A DNA stretch of 64,000 nucleotides, taken from positions 1 through 64,000 of the forward strand of contig CAMBKF010000003.1 of assembly GCA_945868085.1 (NCBI GenBank), read 5' to 3'. This DNA is from an uncultured Oscillibacter sp. (GTDB lineage Bacteria > Bacillota > Clostridia > Oscillospirales > Oscillospiraceae). Both the position numbers and the translations under genes were made by a program. Below the pieces are notes generated by a model. The model worked only from the letters and a program-made list of their open reading frames with translations, did not search any database and was not told the DNA's origin. Below are positions 16,197-25,506 of this stretch, one piece after another. The stretch's first letter is position 1. Each line of letters opens with the position of its first letter.

Positions 16197-17564
16197 ATGG
16201 CTGTTACAGGCTTTTGGCCTGTGTTCAAAAATCTGAAAGCCACGCTGGACTACGCCGACAATCCCGACAAGACCACCGCCCCGGAATATCTCGACGAGGA
16301 TCTGTACGCCGCTCTGCGTTACGCAGAGAACGACGATAAAACCGACCGCAAAATGTTTGCGGGCGGTATTAACTGCTCGGCGCAGAACGCCTACGCTGAG
16401 ATGATCGCCGTGCAGCGGCGGTTCGGGCTGCGTGGAAAGGTCGTCGGCTACCACGGCATTCAGAGCTTTCGTGAGGGTGAGGTCACGCCGGAGCAGGCGT
16501 TTGCCATCGGCAAGGAGACAGCAAAAAAGATGTGGGGCGATCGGTATCAAGTGCTGGTCACCGTCCACCTGAACACCGACAATGTGCATTGCCATTTTGT
16601 TGTGAATCCTGTGTCCTTCAAGGACGGTGCAAAGTTCAAGAATAAAATCGGCGACCACAAGGAGCTGCGGAAAATCTCCGATGAAATCTGCCGGGAGCAC
16701 GAGCTGTCGGTATTGGAAAACAGCGAGTTTTACAGTAAGGGCAAAAAGAAAGAATATTGGGTTCACAAGGCCGGCAAGAAAACCCACCGGGACTATCTGC
16801 GGGAGGATGTGGAATACTGCCTGTCCTTTGCGACCAGCCCCAGAGAGTTTGAAAGTCAGCTTTATGCGCTTGGCTATACCCTTGACCCTGTGCGCTTTTC
16901 AGCCAAGGCAAAGCGTTGGGAGCGAGCTGTGCGGCTGAATAGTATGGGCTTCTCAAAGGAGCGTGTCAACGAGCAGCTACGGCAGAATGCCGAAAACCGC
17001 TATCGGCTGTTCACCTTGCAATACCGACCACCGTACAAGCCGAAGAAATTCCCGCTGGAGGACGAACTGCGAAAGCTGGATTTCTCTATTGAACACAGCT
17101 ATGACACCGCCACCGTTTTGGTAGATACGGTGTTTTATCTTGTCATAACGATAATCCAAATCGTAGCCGAGCTAACCGATGTAATGCTGCTGTCGCCGGA
17201 TCTGCGGGCGGCGGAAAAGGACTTGAAGGAGCTGGTTGCCGACTATCACTTCTTGCAGGAGCACGGTATCCACACGACAGCTGACCTGCAAGCAAATATT
17301 GAGCAATCCAAGGCAGAGCTTTCCACTTTGGAGCATGAGCGCAGCGGCATCAGCAACCGCATCCGCCGCCCCAAGTCGCCGAACGAACAGGCAGAAAACA
17401 AGGAACGCCGCAAGGCGGTATCCAAGCAGATGAAGCCCGTAAGGGAGCGTCTGCGCCGTGCGGAGAGGATTTTAGAGAAATCTCCGCACCTGTATGAATT
17501 GCTAAAACATGAGCACGAGCTGGAGAAAAAAGCCCGTGCGAGATACAAGGAAAGAGGTAGATAG
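16197..17564 (+). CDS. Relaxase/mobilization nuclease (VirD2/MobA type)
   Basis: 455 aa. An N-terminal relaxase domain (to about residue 190) contains a probable catalytic Tyr in LDYADNPDKT and the metal-binding motif III in HLNTDNVHCHFVVNPV (His-x3-Asp-x2-His-x-His). The domain would nick oriT and stay bound to the strand for transfer. A basic helical C-terminal tail (from about 330; KRRKAVSKQMKPVRERLRRA) probably contacts DNA. No coupling protein or type IV secretion genes are in the window, so the element is mobilizable rather than self-transmissible, unless they are outside. Confidence 0.88.
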   Translation: MAVTGFWPVFKNLKATLDYADNPDKTTAPEYLDEDLYAALRYAENDDKTDRKMFAGGINCSAQNAYAEMIAVQRRFGLRGKVVGYHGIQSFREGEVTPEQAFAIGKETAKKMWGDRYQVLVTVHLNTDNVHCHFVVNPVSFKDGAKFKNKIGDHKELRKISDEICREHELSVLENSEFYSKGKKKEYWVHKAGKKTHRDYLREDVEYCLSFATSPREFESQLYALGYTLDPVRFSAKAKRWERAVRLNSMGFSKERVNEQLRQNAENRYRLFTLQYRPPYKPKKFPLEDELRKLDFSIEHSYDTATVLVDTVFYLVITIIQIVAELTDVMLLSPDLRAAEKDLKELVADYHFLQEHGIHTTADLQANIEQSKAELSTLEHERSGISNRIRRPKSPNEQAENKERRKAVSKQMKPVRERLRRAERILEKSPHLYELLKHEHELEKKARARYKERGR

Positions 17565-17565
17565 A

Positions 17566-18432
17566 ATGAAAAATACGATGAAAAAACCGGTGGCAATTCC
17601 GGTAGAAAAATTGTGTCCCTTTGCCGGACACCCGTTTAAGGTCAAGGACGATGCGGAGATGAACACGCTGATCGAAAGCATACAGACGCAAGGCGTTCTC
17701 TCACCGCTGATCGTCCGACCAATAGAAAATACAGATGAATATGAAGTCGTAAGCGGCCACCGCCGCTTACACGCCGCACAAAAGGCAGGGATCACCGAGG
17801 TTCCTGCCTTAATTTATGCCCTCGACCGGGATTCTGCTGCCATTGCGGTGGTGGACAGCAACCTGCACCGGGAGCATATTTTGCCCTCCGAAAAGGCGTT
17901 TGCGTATAAGTTGAAAGCTGATGCCCTGAAGCATCAGGGACAAAGAACAGACATAACTTCGGAGCAAATTGCACCGAAGTTGTCCACGGAAGTAATCGGA
18001 GAGCAAGAAGGAATCAGCAAGGATACCGTTAAGCGATATATCCGCCTGACCTATCTCATCCCTGAGTTCCTTGAAAAGATGGACGAGGGCGAAATTGCCT
18101 TGTCCGTCGGTGTGGAGCTTTCGTTTCTTGACGAATCCAGCCAGCGGGAGGTGCTGGAGCAGTGCGCCATCAACGACTGCACCCCGTCCTATTCGCAGGC
18201 TTGGCGGATGCACAAGGCTGACCGGGAGAGCGCATTGACCAAGGCAACCATCCAAACCGTTATGTCGGAGGAAAAAGCTAACCAGCGGGAAATGGTGAAA
18301 GTTCCCACCTCCCGTCTGCGGAAGGTTCTTCCGCAAGGGCTGGATGCGAAGAAAACAGAAGATTTTATCATCAAGGCTTGCGACTATTATCGCAAATATC
18401 TCATCCGCCAACGCAATCGGGATGAAAGATGA
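17566..18432 (+). CDS. ParB/RepB-like nuclease-domain protein
   Basis: 288 aa. The ParB-N domain (about residues 8-105) shows GVLSPLIVRPI and EVVSGHRRLHAAQKAG, followed by DSNLHREHILPSEKAFAYK and a helix-turn-helix (IGEQEGISKDTVKRYIRLTY). This arrangement is common in ParB-like proteins of integrative elements, which act in partitioning or transcription control. ATG 17566 lies 1 nt after the relaxase stop. No ParA is adjacent, so it may be a regulator rather than part of a ParABS set. Confidence 0.82.
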   Translation: MKNTMKKPVAIPVEKLCPFAGHPFKVKDDAEMNTLIESIQTQGVLSPLIVRPIENTDEYEVVSGHRRLHAAQKAGITEVPALIYALDRDSAAIAVVDSNLHREHILPSEKAFAYKLKADALKHQGQRTDITSEQIAPKLSTEVIGEQEGISKDTVKRYIRLTYLIPEFLEKMDEGEIALSVGVELSFLDESSQREVLEQCAINDCTPSYSQAWRMHKADRESALTKATIQTVMSEEKANQREMVKVPTSRLRKVLPQGLDAKKTEDFIIKACDYYRKYLIRQRNRDER

Positions 18433-18444
18433 GGAGGTGTCCCT

Positions 18445-20378
<1,934 letters not shown>

Positions 20379-20632
20379 TCCACAGTAGAAAGAGAAAAGG
20401 CCGCAGCCTCCATAACAGGGGGTGCGACCAATCTCTCATAAGAAAATACTTCCTTATGAACGGAAAACCTTGTGGTATCGGGGTTTTCCGGTGCAATATC
20501 TTTTTTGGTTGCACAACATGGTCATGGGGTGTATGACGGAAGTGAGAGCAACACCCGCAAACACATTGAAAACACTACATTTTTTACGGCATGGACGCAC
20601 GGGTTTCTCAATAAAATTAAGGAGAAACTGCC
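20379..20632. other. Intergenic region behind the serine recombinase
   Basis: This 254-bp stretch holds no gene. GGAAAACC (about 20462) and GGTTTTCC (about 20482-20489) form a hairpin. One end of the Tn4451-like element could be near here or beyond DUF6809, but no attachment site could be defined. Confidence 0.35.
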
Positions 20633-20938
20633 ATGACAAATTTTATAGAAGAATTCTACTACGGAAATATTGATCCCCAGGCACGCAGCTTCGAGCAAAA
20701 CCCAAAGGTACAGCGGGATATGGAGATCCTCACCGATAGCGAAGACTTCCTTATGGATAAACTATCCGGTGAGGAGAAGAAACGGTTTATCCAGTATGTC
20801 GATGCTTGGGCATACGTTGACGGCGAATCTACTCTCGATAGTTTCATCACCGGCTTCCGCCTCGGCGCCCAGTTTACATTCGATACCTTTGTAACATCGA
20901 AAGCACCATACACAGACTATCTGAAAGACGAGATATAA
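20633..20938 (+). CDS. DUF6809 family protein
   Basis: 101 aa, acidic and helical, with MTNFIEEFYYGNIDPQARSF at the start and LDSFITGFRLGAQ near the C-terminus. These are the hallmarks of DUF6809, a family of unknown function found on clostridial mobile elements. AAGGAG lies upstream of the ATG and a strong terminator follows, so it is the end of the mobile-element operon or a separate unit. Confidence 0.7.
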   Translation: MTNFIEEFYYGNIDPQARSFEQNPKVQRDMEILTDSEDFLMDKLSGEEKKRFIQYVDAWAYVDGESTLDSFITGFRLGAQFTFDTFVTSKAPYTDYLKDEI

Positions 20939-20977
20939 CTTCGCTGAATGATGGGCTTTCAGCCCTTATTGAAACCA

Positions 20978-21016
20978 AGATCCGGCTCTGCCATTACGGC
21001 AGAGCCGGATCTTTTC
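20978..21016 (+). terminator. Terminator after DUF6809
   Basis: AGATCCGGCTCTGCC and GGCAGAGCCGGATCT form a perfect 15-bp stem with loop ATTAC, followed by TTTCTTTAAT. Confidence 0.9.
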
Positions 21017-21048
21017 TTTAATAAAAGTTTGAGAATTTTATCGAATTA

Positions 21049-21090
21049 TTGATTTTGCAGTCGTTTTGTGTTATAATACATAAGTATTAT
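21049..21090 (+). promoter_or_regulatory. Sigma-A promoter with overlapping palindromic operator for the XRE gene
   Basis: TTGATT (21049-21054), a 17-nt spacer and TATAAT (21072-21077). A perfect palindrome, ATAATAC-ATAA-GTATTAT (21073-21090), overlaps the -10 and start point. This is the expected position for autorepression by the small XRE protein encoded 38 bp downstream. Confidence 0.7.
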
Positions 21091-21127
21091 TATACCCTGC
21101 GCCAAATAGCCGTAAAGGAGACACACA

Positions 21128-21337
21128 ATGGCCGTTAGTTACAAAAAGCTGTGGCATATTCTTGTTGATAGGAATATGAAAAAGAAGGATTTGGAAAAGG
21201 CTGCCGGCATTACCCATTATCAAATGTACAAGCTGGCGAACGATAAAGATATAACCACCGATGTGATCGGCGCGATTTGTACGGCTCTCGGCGTGGAGCC
21301 AAACGATATTATGGATTTTATTCCAGATAAAAAGTGA
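21128..21337 (+). CDS. Small XRE-family regulator (controller-like)
   Basis: 69 aa made almost wholly of one helix-turn-helix domain (KKDLEKAAGITHYQMYKLAN, then TTDVIGAICTALGVEPNDIM). GGAG precedes the ATG. It stands 82 bp before a C5 methyltransferase gene in the same direction, the layout of controller (C) proteins in type II restriction-modification systems. Whether it controls the methyltransferase is inference. The palindrome over its own promoter supports autoregulation. Confidence 0.82.
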   Translation: MAVSYKKLWHILVDRNMKKKDLEKAAGITHYQMYKLANDKDITTDVIGAICTALGVEPNDIMDFIPDKK

Positions 21338-21419
21338 TGTCCGTTTTTTGGGACACCAAAAATAGTAACATTATAATGGCAGTTAGCAAACTGGCCTTCA
21401 AGCAAGGAAGAGACGTTTT

Positions 21420-22388
21420 ATGAGTAAAAGAAAGTTACGGGTGTTCGAGGCGTTTGCCGGCATCGGTGCACAGGCCTCGGCACTTTCGCGGATGAATATT
21501 GATTACGAGATTGTTGGTATTAGTGACTGGTTCGTGGATGCAATTGAATGCTATGCAGCAATTCATTGCAGCAACATTAAAGTTGATATGCCAACTGATA
21601 TTAAAGAAATTGATGAATACCTTTCAAAATATACGTTCAGTGCGACATCAGTGAAAGAAACTAAGTTGAAACTTCTTACTGAAGATCAACGGCGAGATTT
21701 GTACAGGGCAAACATTCAGGCAAAGAACTATGGCTCAATCACAGAGCTAAAAGGGGAGGCTATGCCAGAAACAGATTTACTCGTGTACAGTTTTCCCTGC
21801 CAAGATCTTTCTACCGGTGGTCTTGGGAAAGGAATGGCCAAAGGATCTGGAACAAGGTCCGGCCTTCTTTGGGAGATAGAGCGCATCCTAACGGAACTGA
21901 AAGAACTTGGAAGACTCCCTGAATATCTCCTGCTCGAAAATGTCAAAACGATTAAGGCGCACACCAATATTAAGGATCTTAATCAATGGCTAAGCTTTTT
22001 GACATCAATCGGTTACTGCAATGATGATTGTATGATCCTAAATTCATTAGATTTTGGCATACCTCAAGACAGGGAGCGTGCTTTCATCGTTAGTCATCTC
22101 GGCTCCAAATTAGATGTTCCGAGCAAAATTCAGCAGAAGAAACAGGCTCGCGCTTATGACATCAATGATTTTATTATGACTGATTATGAGGAAAACCCAC
22201 AGCACCGTACGGAAGCTGACATGGCTCAGTTAAACAAGACTCCCTCACGCGATGTAATGTGGGAAATAAACGGTATTGATGCAAAATCGCCGTCTTCAAA
22301 ATCAAAAAAGTGTTTACCCATATCAGAATTCCTCCAAAACGTACTTGAGCATTTCAAATGCGGCATCCTTCTTTGCTTCTTTCTTTGA
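21420..22388 (+). pseudogene. C5-cytosine DNA methyltransferase, 3'-truncated
   Basis: Motif I (FEAFAGIGAQ), motif IV with the catalytic Cys (YSFPCQDLSTGG), motif VI (LLENVKTIK) and motif VIII (GIPQDRERAF) are present in order. After the start of the target-recognition region (about residue 300) the frame runs into unrelated sequence that overlaps the 3' end of the convergent RNase III gene by 66 nt. Motifs IX and X are absent. Without motif X the SAM pocket cannot close, so the protein is probably inactive. A cognate restriction enzyme is not seen. The junction is near 22305-22320. It looks like the remnant of a restriction-modification locus cut by later recombination. Confidence 0.78.
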
Positions 22389-23414
22389 GGAAGATGTGGC
22401 ATCAAAATAATACTCGGCTTCTTCAACGCAGCATTTGGCCGTCCATACAGGATTGCCGTTCTCATCGTGCTCTTGTTCAAATTCGTATGTGGGGAGCGTG
22501 AAATACCCGCGTCTTGCGAGAATTTCCAACTGACCTATTGCTTCGTTTCTGTTGGGATTTTCAAGTTCGTTGCGGATCGTATGAAGCCTGTCATTCTTAT
22601 CGAGCCATTCATAGGCAAGTCGGCAGACGTTCTTGCGCGCTTCGCTTTTACTTTTGCCGAACCCGCGAAAGATGGGAATGTCGTCTGCAATCTTAAGGAG
22701 ACAGCGATGCGTGGAAGCCATTAGCTTGTTGTACTCAGGACTTCCGAGTACATTGCAGTTTTGCGATATCCCATCAAACGGCATATACCATGTGGCCTGA
22801 TAACTGCCTTTCTCAAAATGGTACAGCGGAATGTTTCCGGTTTCTTTGGAGCACCATTCCTGAATAAGTGCAACATAGTTGTCCTCGTCGTCTTCTTCAA
22901 GTGTGGTTTCCGGTTTCAACATCAATTCCACAGTATCCTGAAGCTTTTCAAGGTTCCATCCGGAGTCGATTGCAACTGCTCCGAGAATCGCTTCAAACAG
23001 ATCTTCTTTAACAGAAGGCTGTTCATCTGCGTGCTGCTTTTGATCGCTCTTACCCATGATGAGGTATTCTGCGAGTCCAAGCTCATCAATGCAGGTTGCA
23101 AGATTCTGCTTTTGAACAAGCTGTTTCTTAATTTCCGTAAGCTTGTTTTCACAGTAATCGCAGGCATATTCGTCCCAATCGTTCTCGGAATCGAAATCGT
23201 CAAGTTCGCCTTTTGTGTATCCGAATTTATCGGATAGCAGTTTTACAACAATAAAGTCAAGGACTTTATCACCGATGAATTCGAGAACTTCATTGTTCTC
23301 GCCTCCGTTTTCGTGGGAATATGATCTTCTCACGAATGCCTGTTGGAGCAGGTCGGTGTTCTTAAAGTTATATCCGATCTGGTCCTGGATAAATGAAATG
23401 TCTTTTGCGTCCAT
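22323..23414 (-). CDS. Accessory ribonuclease III with two dsRNA-binding domains
   Basis: 363 aa. The RNase III domain (about residues 1-165) has the signature NNEVLEFIGDKVLDFIV and the second acidic site KEDLFEAILGAVAID. Two dsRBD-like regions follow: about 190-285 (LIQEWCSKETGNIPLY; GKSKSEARKNVCRLAYEWL) and about 290-363 (IGQLEILARRGYFTLPTYEF; SSSKKEAKKDAAFEML). Housekeeping Rnc is about 230 aa with one dsRBD and sits in smc/ftsY neighbourhoods, so this is a second, mobile-region enzyme. ATG 23414 follows GGGAGG; upstream in-frame codons lie in the structured leader. It probably cleaves double-stranded RNA, perhaps its own leader. Confidence 0.85.
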   Translation of the reverse strand: MDAKDISFIQDQIGYNFKNTDLLQQAFVRRSYSHENGGENNEVLEFIGDKVLDFIVVKLLSDKFGYTKGELDDFDSENDWDEYACDYCENKLTEIKKQLVQKQNLATCIDELGLAEYLIMGKSDQKQHADEQPSVKEDLFEAILGAVAIDSGWNLEKLQDTVELMLKPETTLEEDDEDNYVALIQEWCSKETGNIPLYHFEKGSYQATWYMPFDGISQNCNVLGSPEYNKLMASTHRCLLKIADDIPIFRGFGKSKSEARKNVCRLAYEWLDKNDRLHTIRNELENPNRNEAIGQLEILARRGYFTLPTYEFEQEHDENGNPVWTAKCCVEEAEYYFDATSSSKKEAKKDAAFEMLKYVLEEF

Positions 23415-23422
23415 AAAAAACG

Positions 23423-23612
23423 CCTCCCAAAATTTACTGGAAGGCATAAAAATAGCCCAACACAGCATCAGCGTATACTGATGCCCAATGTCGGACATAA
23501 GATATTAAAAACAATTCTTTGTTTGCCTTCATTTACCGGATTTCACTTTCATGAAAGGCGGTAAATCCAAACATACAATGTTTCGATCTTAATATTCTAT
23601 GCCTTCTGTAAA
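23423..23612 (-). promoter_or_regulatory. Long structured mRNA leader of the RNase III gene
   Basis: The leader is about 195 nt. Its first bases (complement of 23598-23612) pair with the complement of 23433-23448: 14 bp with a small bulge, shared string GAAGGCATA. This closing stem ends 4 nt from the Shine-Dalgarno GGGAGG (23423-23428). Inside are hairpins GCATCAG/CTGATGC (23465-23484), and ATTTACCG/CGGTAAAT (23531-23566) with CTTTCATGAAAG inside. A closed RNA domain next to the ribosome-binding site of an RNase III gene suggests autoregulation by cleavage. Confidence 0.6.
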
Positions 23613-23616
23613 TGTT

Positions 23617-23645
23617 ATTATAGCACATTCCCCGAAGAATTTCAA
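23617..23645 (-). promoter_or_regulatory. Sigma-A promoter of the RNase III gene
   Basis: On the minus strand, TTGAAA (23645-23640), exactly 17 nt, then TATAAT (23622-23617). The predicted start near 23610 lies inside the 5' arm of the leader's closing stem. Confidence 0.8.
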
Positions 23646-23698
23646 GGGATTGGGGATAATTCGCTGATACGAATGGGACGCCAAAGAAAAAACAAAGC

Positions 23699-23724
23699 GG
23701 ATGTAACTGAAATCAGTTACATCC
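23699..23724 (-). terminator. Terminator of the tRNA transcript
   Basis: GGATGTAACTG and CAGTTACATCC form an 11-bp stem with loop AAAT. The minus strand continues GCTTTGTTTTTTC. It lies 9 bp after the tRNA-fMet 3' end. Confidence 0.85.
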
Positions 23725-23732
23725 ACTCGATA

Positions 23733-23808
<76 letters not shown>

Positions 23809-23826
23809 ATATATGATTTTACCGGA

Positions 23827-23912
23827 TGGTGCCGGTGACCGGACTCGAACCGGTACGGTATTGCTACCGGGAGATTTTAAGTCTCCTGTGTCTACCATTC
23901 CACCACACCGGC
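23827..23912 (-). tRNA. tRNA-Leu (UAA)
   Basis: An 86-nt tRNA with a long variable arm, acceptor stem GCCGGTG/CACCGGC, T-loop GGTTCGAGTCC, encoded CCA, and an anticodon loop containing TTAAA with anticodon TAA. The long variable arm fits class II leucine tRNA. Confidence 0.93.
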
Positions 23913-23996
23913 GGATTTAGGCAAGAATTAGAATACCACATTTCCCTGTATCTGTCAACACCCTGGGACAATATTTTTGTGATTCGACAAAAATAG

Positions 23997-24025
23997 AGGG
24001 GCTTCGGAGTGATCCGAAGCCCCTC
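23997..24025 (-). terminator. Terminator of the thiolase gene
   Basis: GAGGGGCTTCGG and CCGAAGCCCCTC form a 12-bp stem with a 5-nt loop. On the minus strand TATTTTTGTCG follows. It lies 30 bp after the thiolase stop. Confidence 0.85.
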
Positions 24026-24054
24026 GGGAGATTATTCAGTCAGCTCTGAGCAGC

Positions 24055-25311
24055 TCAGCACTTCTCGAACACCACAGCGGTGCCCATGCCGCCGCCGATG
24101 CACAGGGTGGCCAGGCCCTTCTTGGCCTCGGGACGCTTCTGCATCTCGTGCAGCAGGGTCACGATGATACGGGCACCGGAAGCACCCACGGGGTGACCCA
24201 GGGCGATAGCGCCGCCGTTGACGTTGACCTTGCTCATATCAAAGTGCAGCTCGCGGGCCACGGCGATGGACTGAGCGGCAAAGGCCTCGTTGGCCTCCAC
24301 CAGGTCCATGTCCTCGATGGTCAGGCCGGCCTTCTTCAGAGCCTGACGGGAAGCGGGCACGGGGCCCACGCCCATGATCTTGGGATCCACGCCGCCCTGG
24401 CCCCAGCCGATGAGCTTGGCCATGGGCTTCAGACCGTACTTCTCCACGGCCTCGCCGGAGGCCAGCACGATGGCGGCAGCGCCGTCGTTGATGCCGGAGG
24501 CGTTGGCAGCGGTGACGCGCTGGGTGCCCTTGTCGGCAGCATCCTGTGCGCCGGTGACCTCAAAGGTGTGTACCACCTGGGGATTGGGGGACTCGGGGCC
24601 GATGGGGAAAGCACCCTTGAGCTTGGCGATACCGTCGGCGGTGACGCCTTCCTTCACATACTCATCGCGCTTGAACTCCACGATCTCCTTCTTCACCTTC
24701 ACGGGCACGGCCACGATCTCGTCGTCAAAGCGGCCGGAATCACGGGCGGCGCAGGCCTTCTGCTGGGAGGCAGCGGCGAACTCGTCCTGCTCGCGGCGGG
24801 TGATGCCCCAGATGTCGTTGATATTCTCGGCGGTGGTGCCCATGTGATAGTTGTTATAGGCGTCCCACAGACCGTCCTTGATCATGGTGTCCACCAGCTT
24901 CTTGTCGCCCATGCGGGCGCCCCAGCGGGCGTCCAGGGAGGCAAAGGGGGCGGCGCTCATATTCTCGGTACCGCCGCAGACCACCACGTCAGCATCGCCG
25001 GCCAGGATGGAACGGGCACCCTCGATGACGGACTTCATACCGGAGCCGCAGACCATGCCCACGGTGTAAGCGGGAACGGAATAGGGAATGCCGGCCTTGA
25101 TGGAGACCTGGCGGGCAACATTCTGACCCTGGGCAGCGGTGAGGATGCAGCCGAACATCACCTCGTCCACGTTCTCGGGAGCGACGTTGGCGCGCTTAAG
25201 GGCTTCCTTCACCACGATGGCGCCCATCTCGGCGGCGGGAGTGTTCTTCAAAGAACCGCCAAAGGAGCCGATGGCCGTTCTGCAGCAGTTAACAACATAC
25301 AAGTCTTTCAT
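24055..25311 (-). CDS. Acetyl-CoA C-acetyltransferase (thiolase)
   Basis: 418 aa. It condenses two acetyl-CoA to acetoacetyl-CoA, the first step of butyrate formation, in the cytoplasm. The acyl-carrying Cys is in MVCGSGMKSV, the NEAF loop is in LVEANEAFAAQS, the catalytic His in IALGHPVGASG, and the second Cys in LCIGGGMGT. Typical clostridial ThlA is about 392 aa; the extra 25 residues lie around 250-275 (FPIGPESPNPQVVHTFEVTG), just before the conserved ANASGINDGAA. The rest aligns without gaps as far as can be judged. It is a single-gene unit with its own promoter, cre-like site and terminator. Confidence 0.93.
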   Translation of the reverse strand: MKDLYVVNCCRTAIGSFGGSLKNTPAAEMGAIVVKEALKRANVAPENVDEVMFGCILTAAQGQNVARQVSIKAGIPYSVPAYTVGMVCGSGMKSVIEGARSILAGDADVVVCGGTENMSAAPFASLDARWGARMGDKKLVDTMIKDGLWDAYNNYHMGTTAENINDIWGITRREQDEFAAASQQKACAARDSGRFDDEIVAVPVKVKKEIVEFKRDEYVKEGVTADGIAKLKGAFPIGPESPNPQVVHTFEVTGAQDAADKGTQRVTAANASGINDGAAAIVLASGEAVEKYGLKPMAKLIGWGQGGVDPKIMGVGPVPASRQALKKAGLTIEDMDLVEANEAFAAQSIAVARELHFDMSKVNVNGGAIALGHPVGASGARIIVTLLHEMQKRPEAKKGLATLCIGGGMGTAVVFEKC

Positions 25312-25352
25312 GAATGTGTTCCTCCTAATATTTTAATAATAAAGTGGACCTT

Positions 25353-25366
25353 TGAAAGCGCTTTTT
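25353..25366 (-). promoter_or_regulatory. cre-like (CcpA-type) site in the thiolase leader
   Basis: TGAAAGCGCTTTTT (plus strand) matches 12 of 14 positions of the TGWNANCGNTNWCA catabolite-responsive element. It lies between the promoter and the ribosome-binding site, where CcpA would block transcription. Inferred by consensus only. Confidence 0.4.
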
Positions 25367-25379
25367 TGAAAGCAACTTC

Positions 25380-25408
25380 ATGATAGTCATTTTTTTAACA
25401 ATAGTCAA
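25380..25408 (-). promoter_or_regulatory. Sigma-A promoter of the thiolase gene
   Basis: On the minus strand, TTGACT (25408-25403), a 17-nt spacer and TATCAT (25385-25380), about 70 bp before the ATG. Confidence 0.7.
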
Positions 25409-25506
25409 TGGTCAAAAGATACAAAAATGACGTTTGACGAAAAAATTGTTATATATGGCAACGAAGCATAGGCGGCTTTCGTTGTTTTGACGAAGGGATG
25501 GGGCGG

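Noticed and set aside
22323..23414. Housekeeping RNase III (rnc)
   Set aside because: The protein is 363 aa with two dsRBDs, in a mobile region, without the usual smc/ftsY/acpP neighbours.
24148..25383. Long plus-strand frame opposite the thiolase
   Set aside because: It is the mirror of a GC-rich coding region; the product is Gly/His/Ala-rich low complexity and there is no ribosome-binding site. The same holds for the long antisense frames over mfd (28449-30182), pgk (32281-34251), selD-yedF (38900-40807) and the capsid gene (57138-58568).
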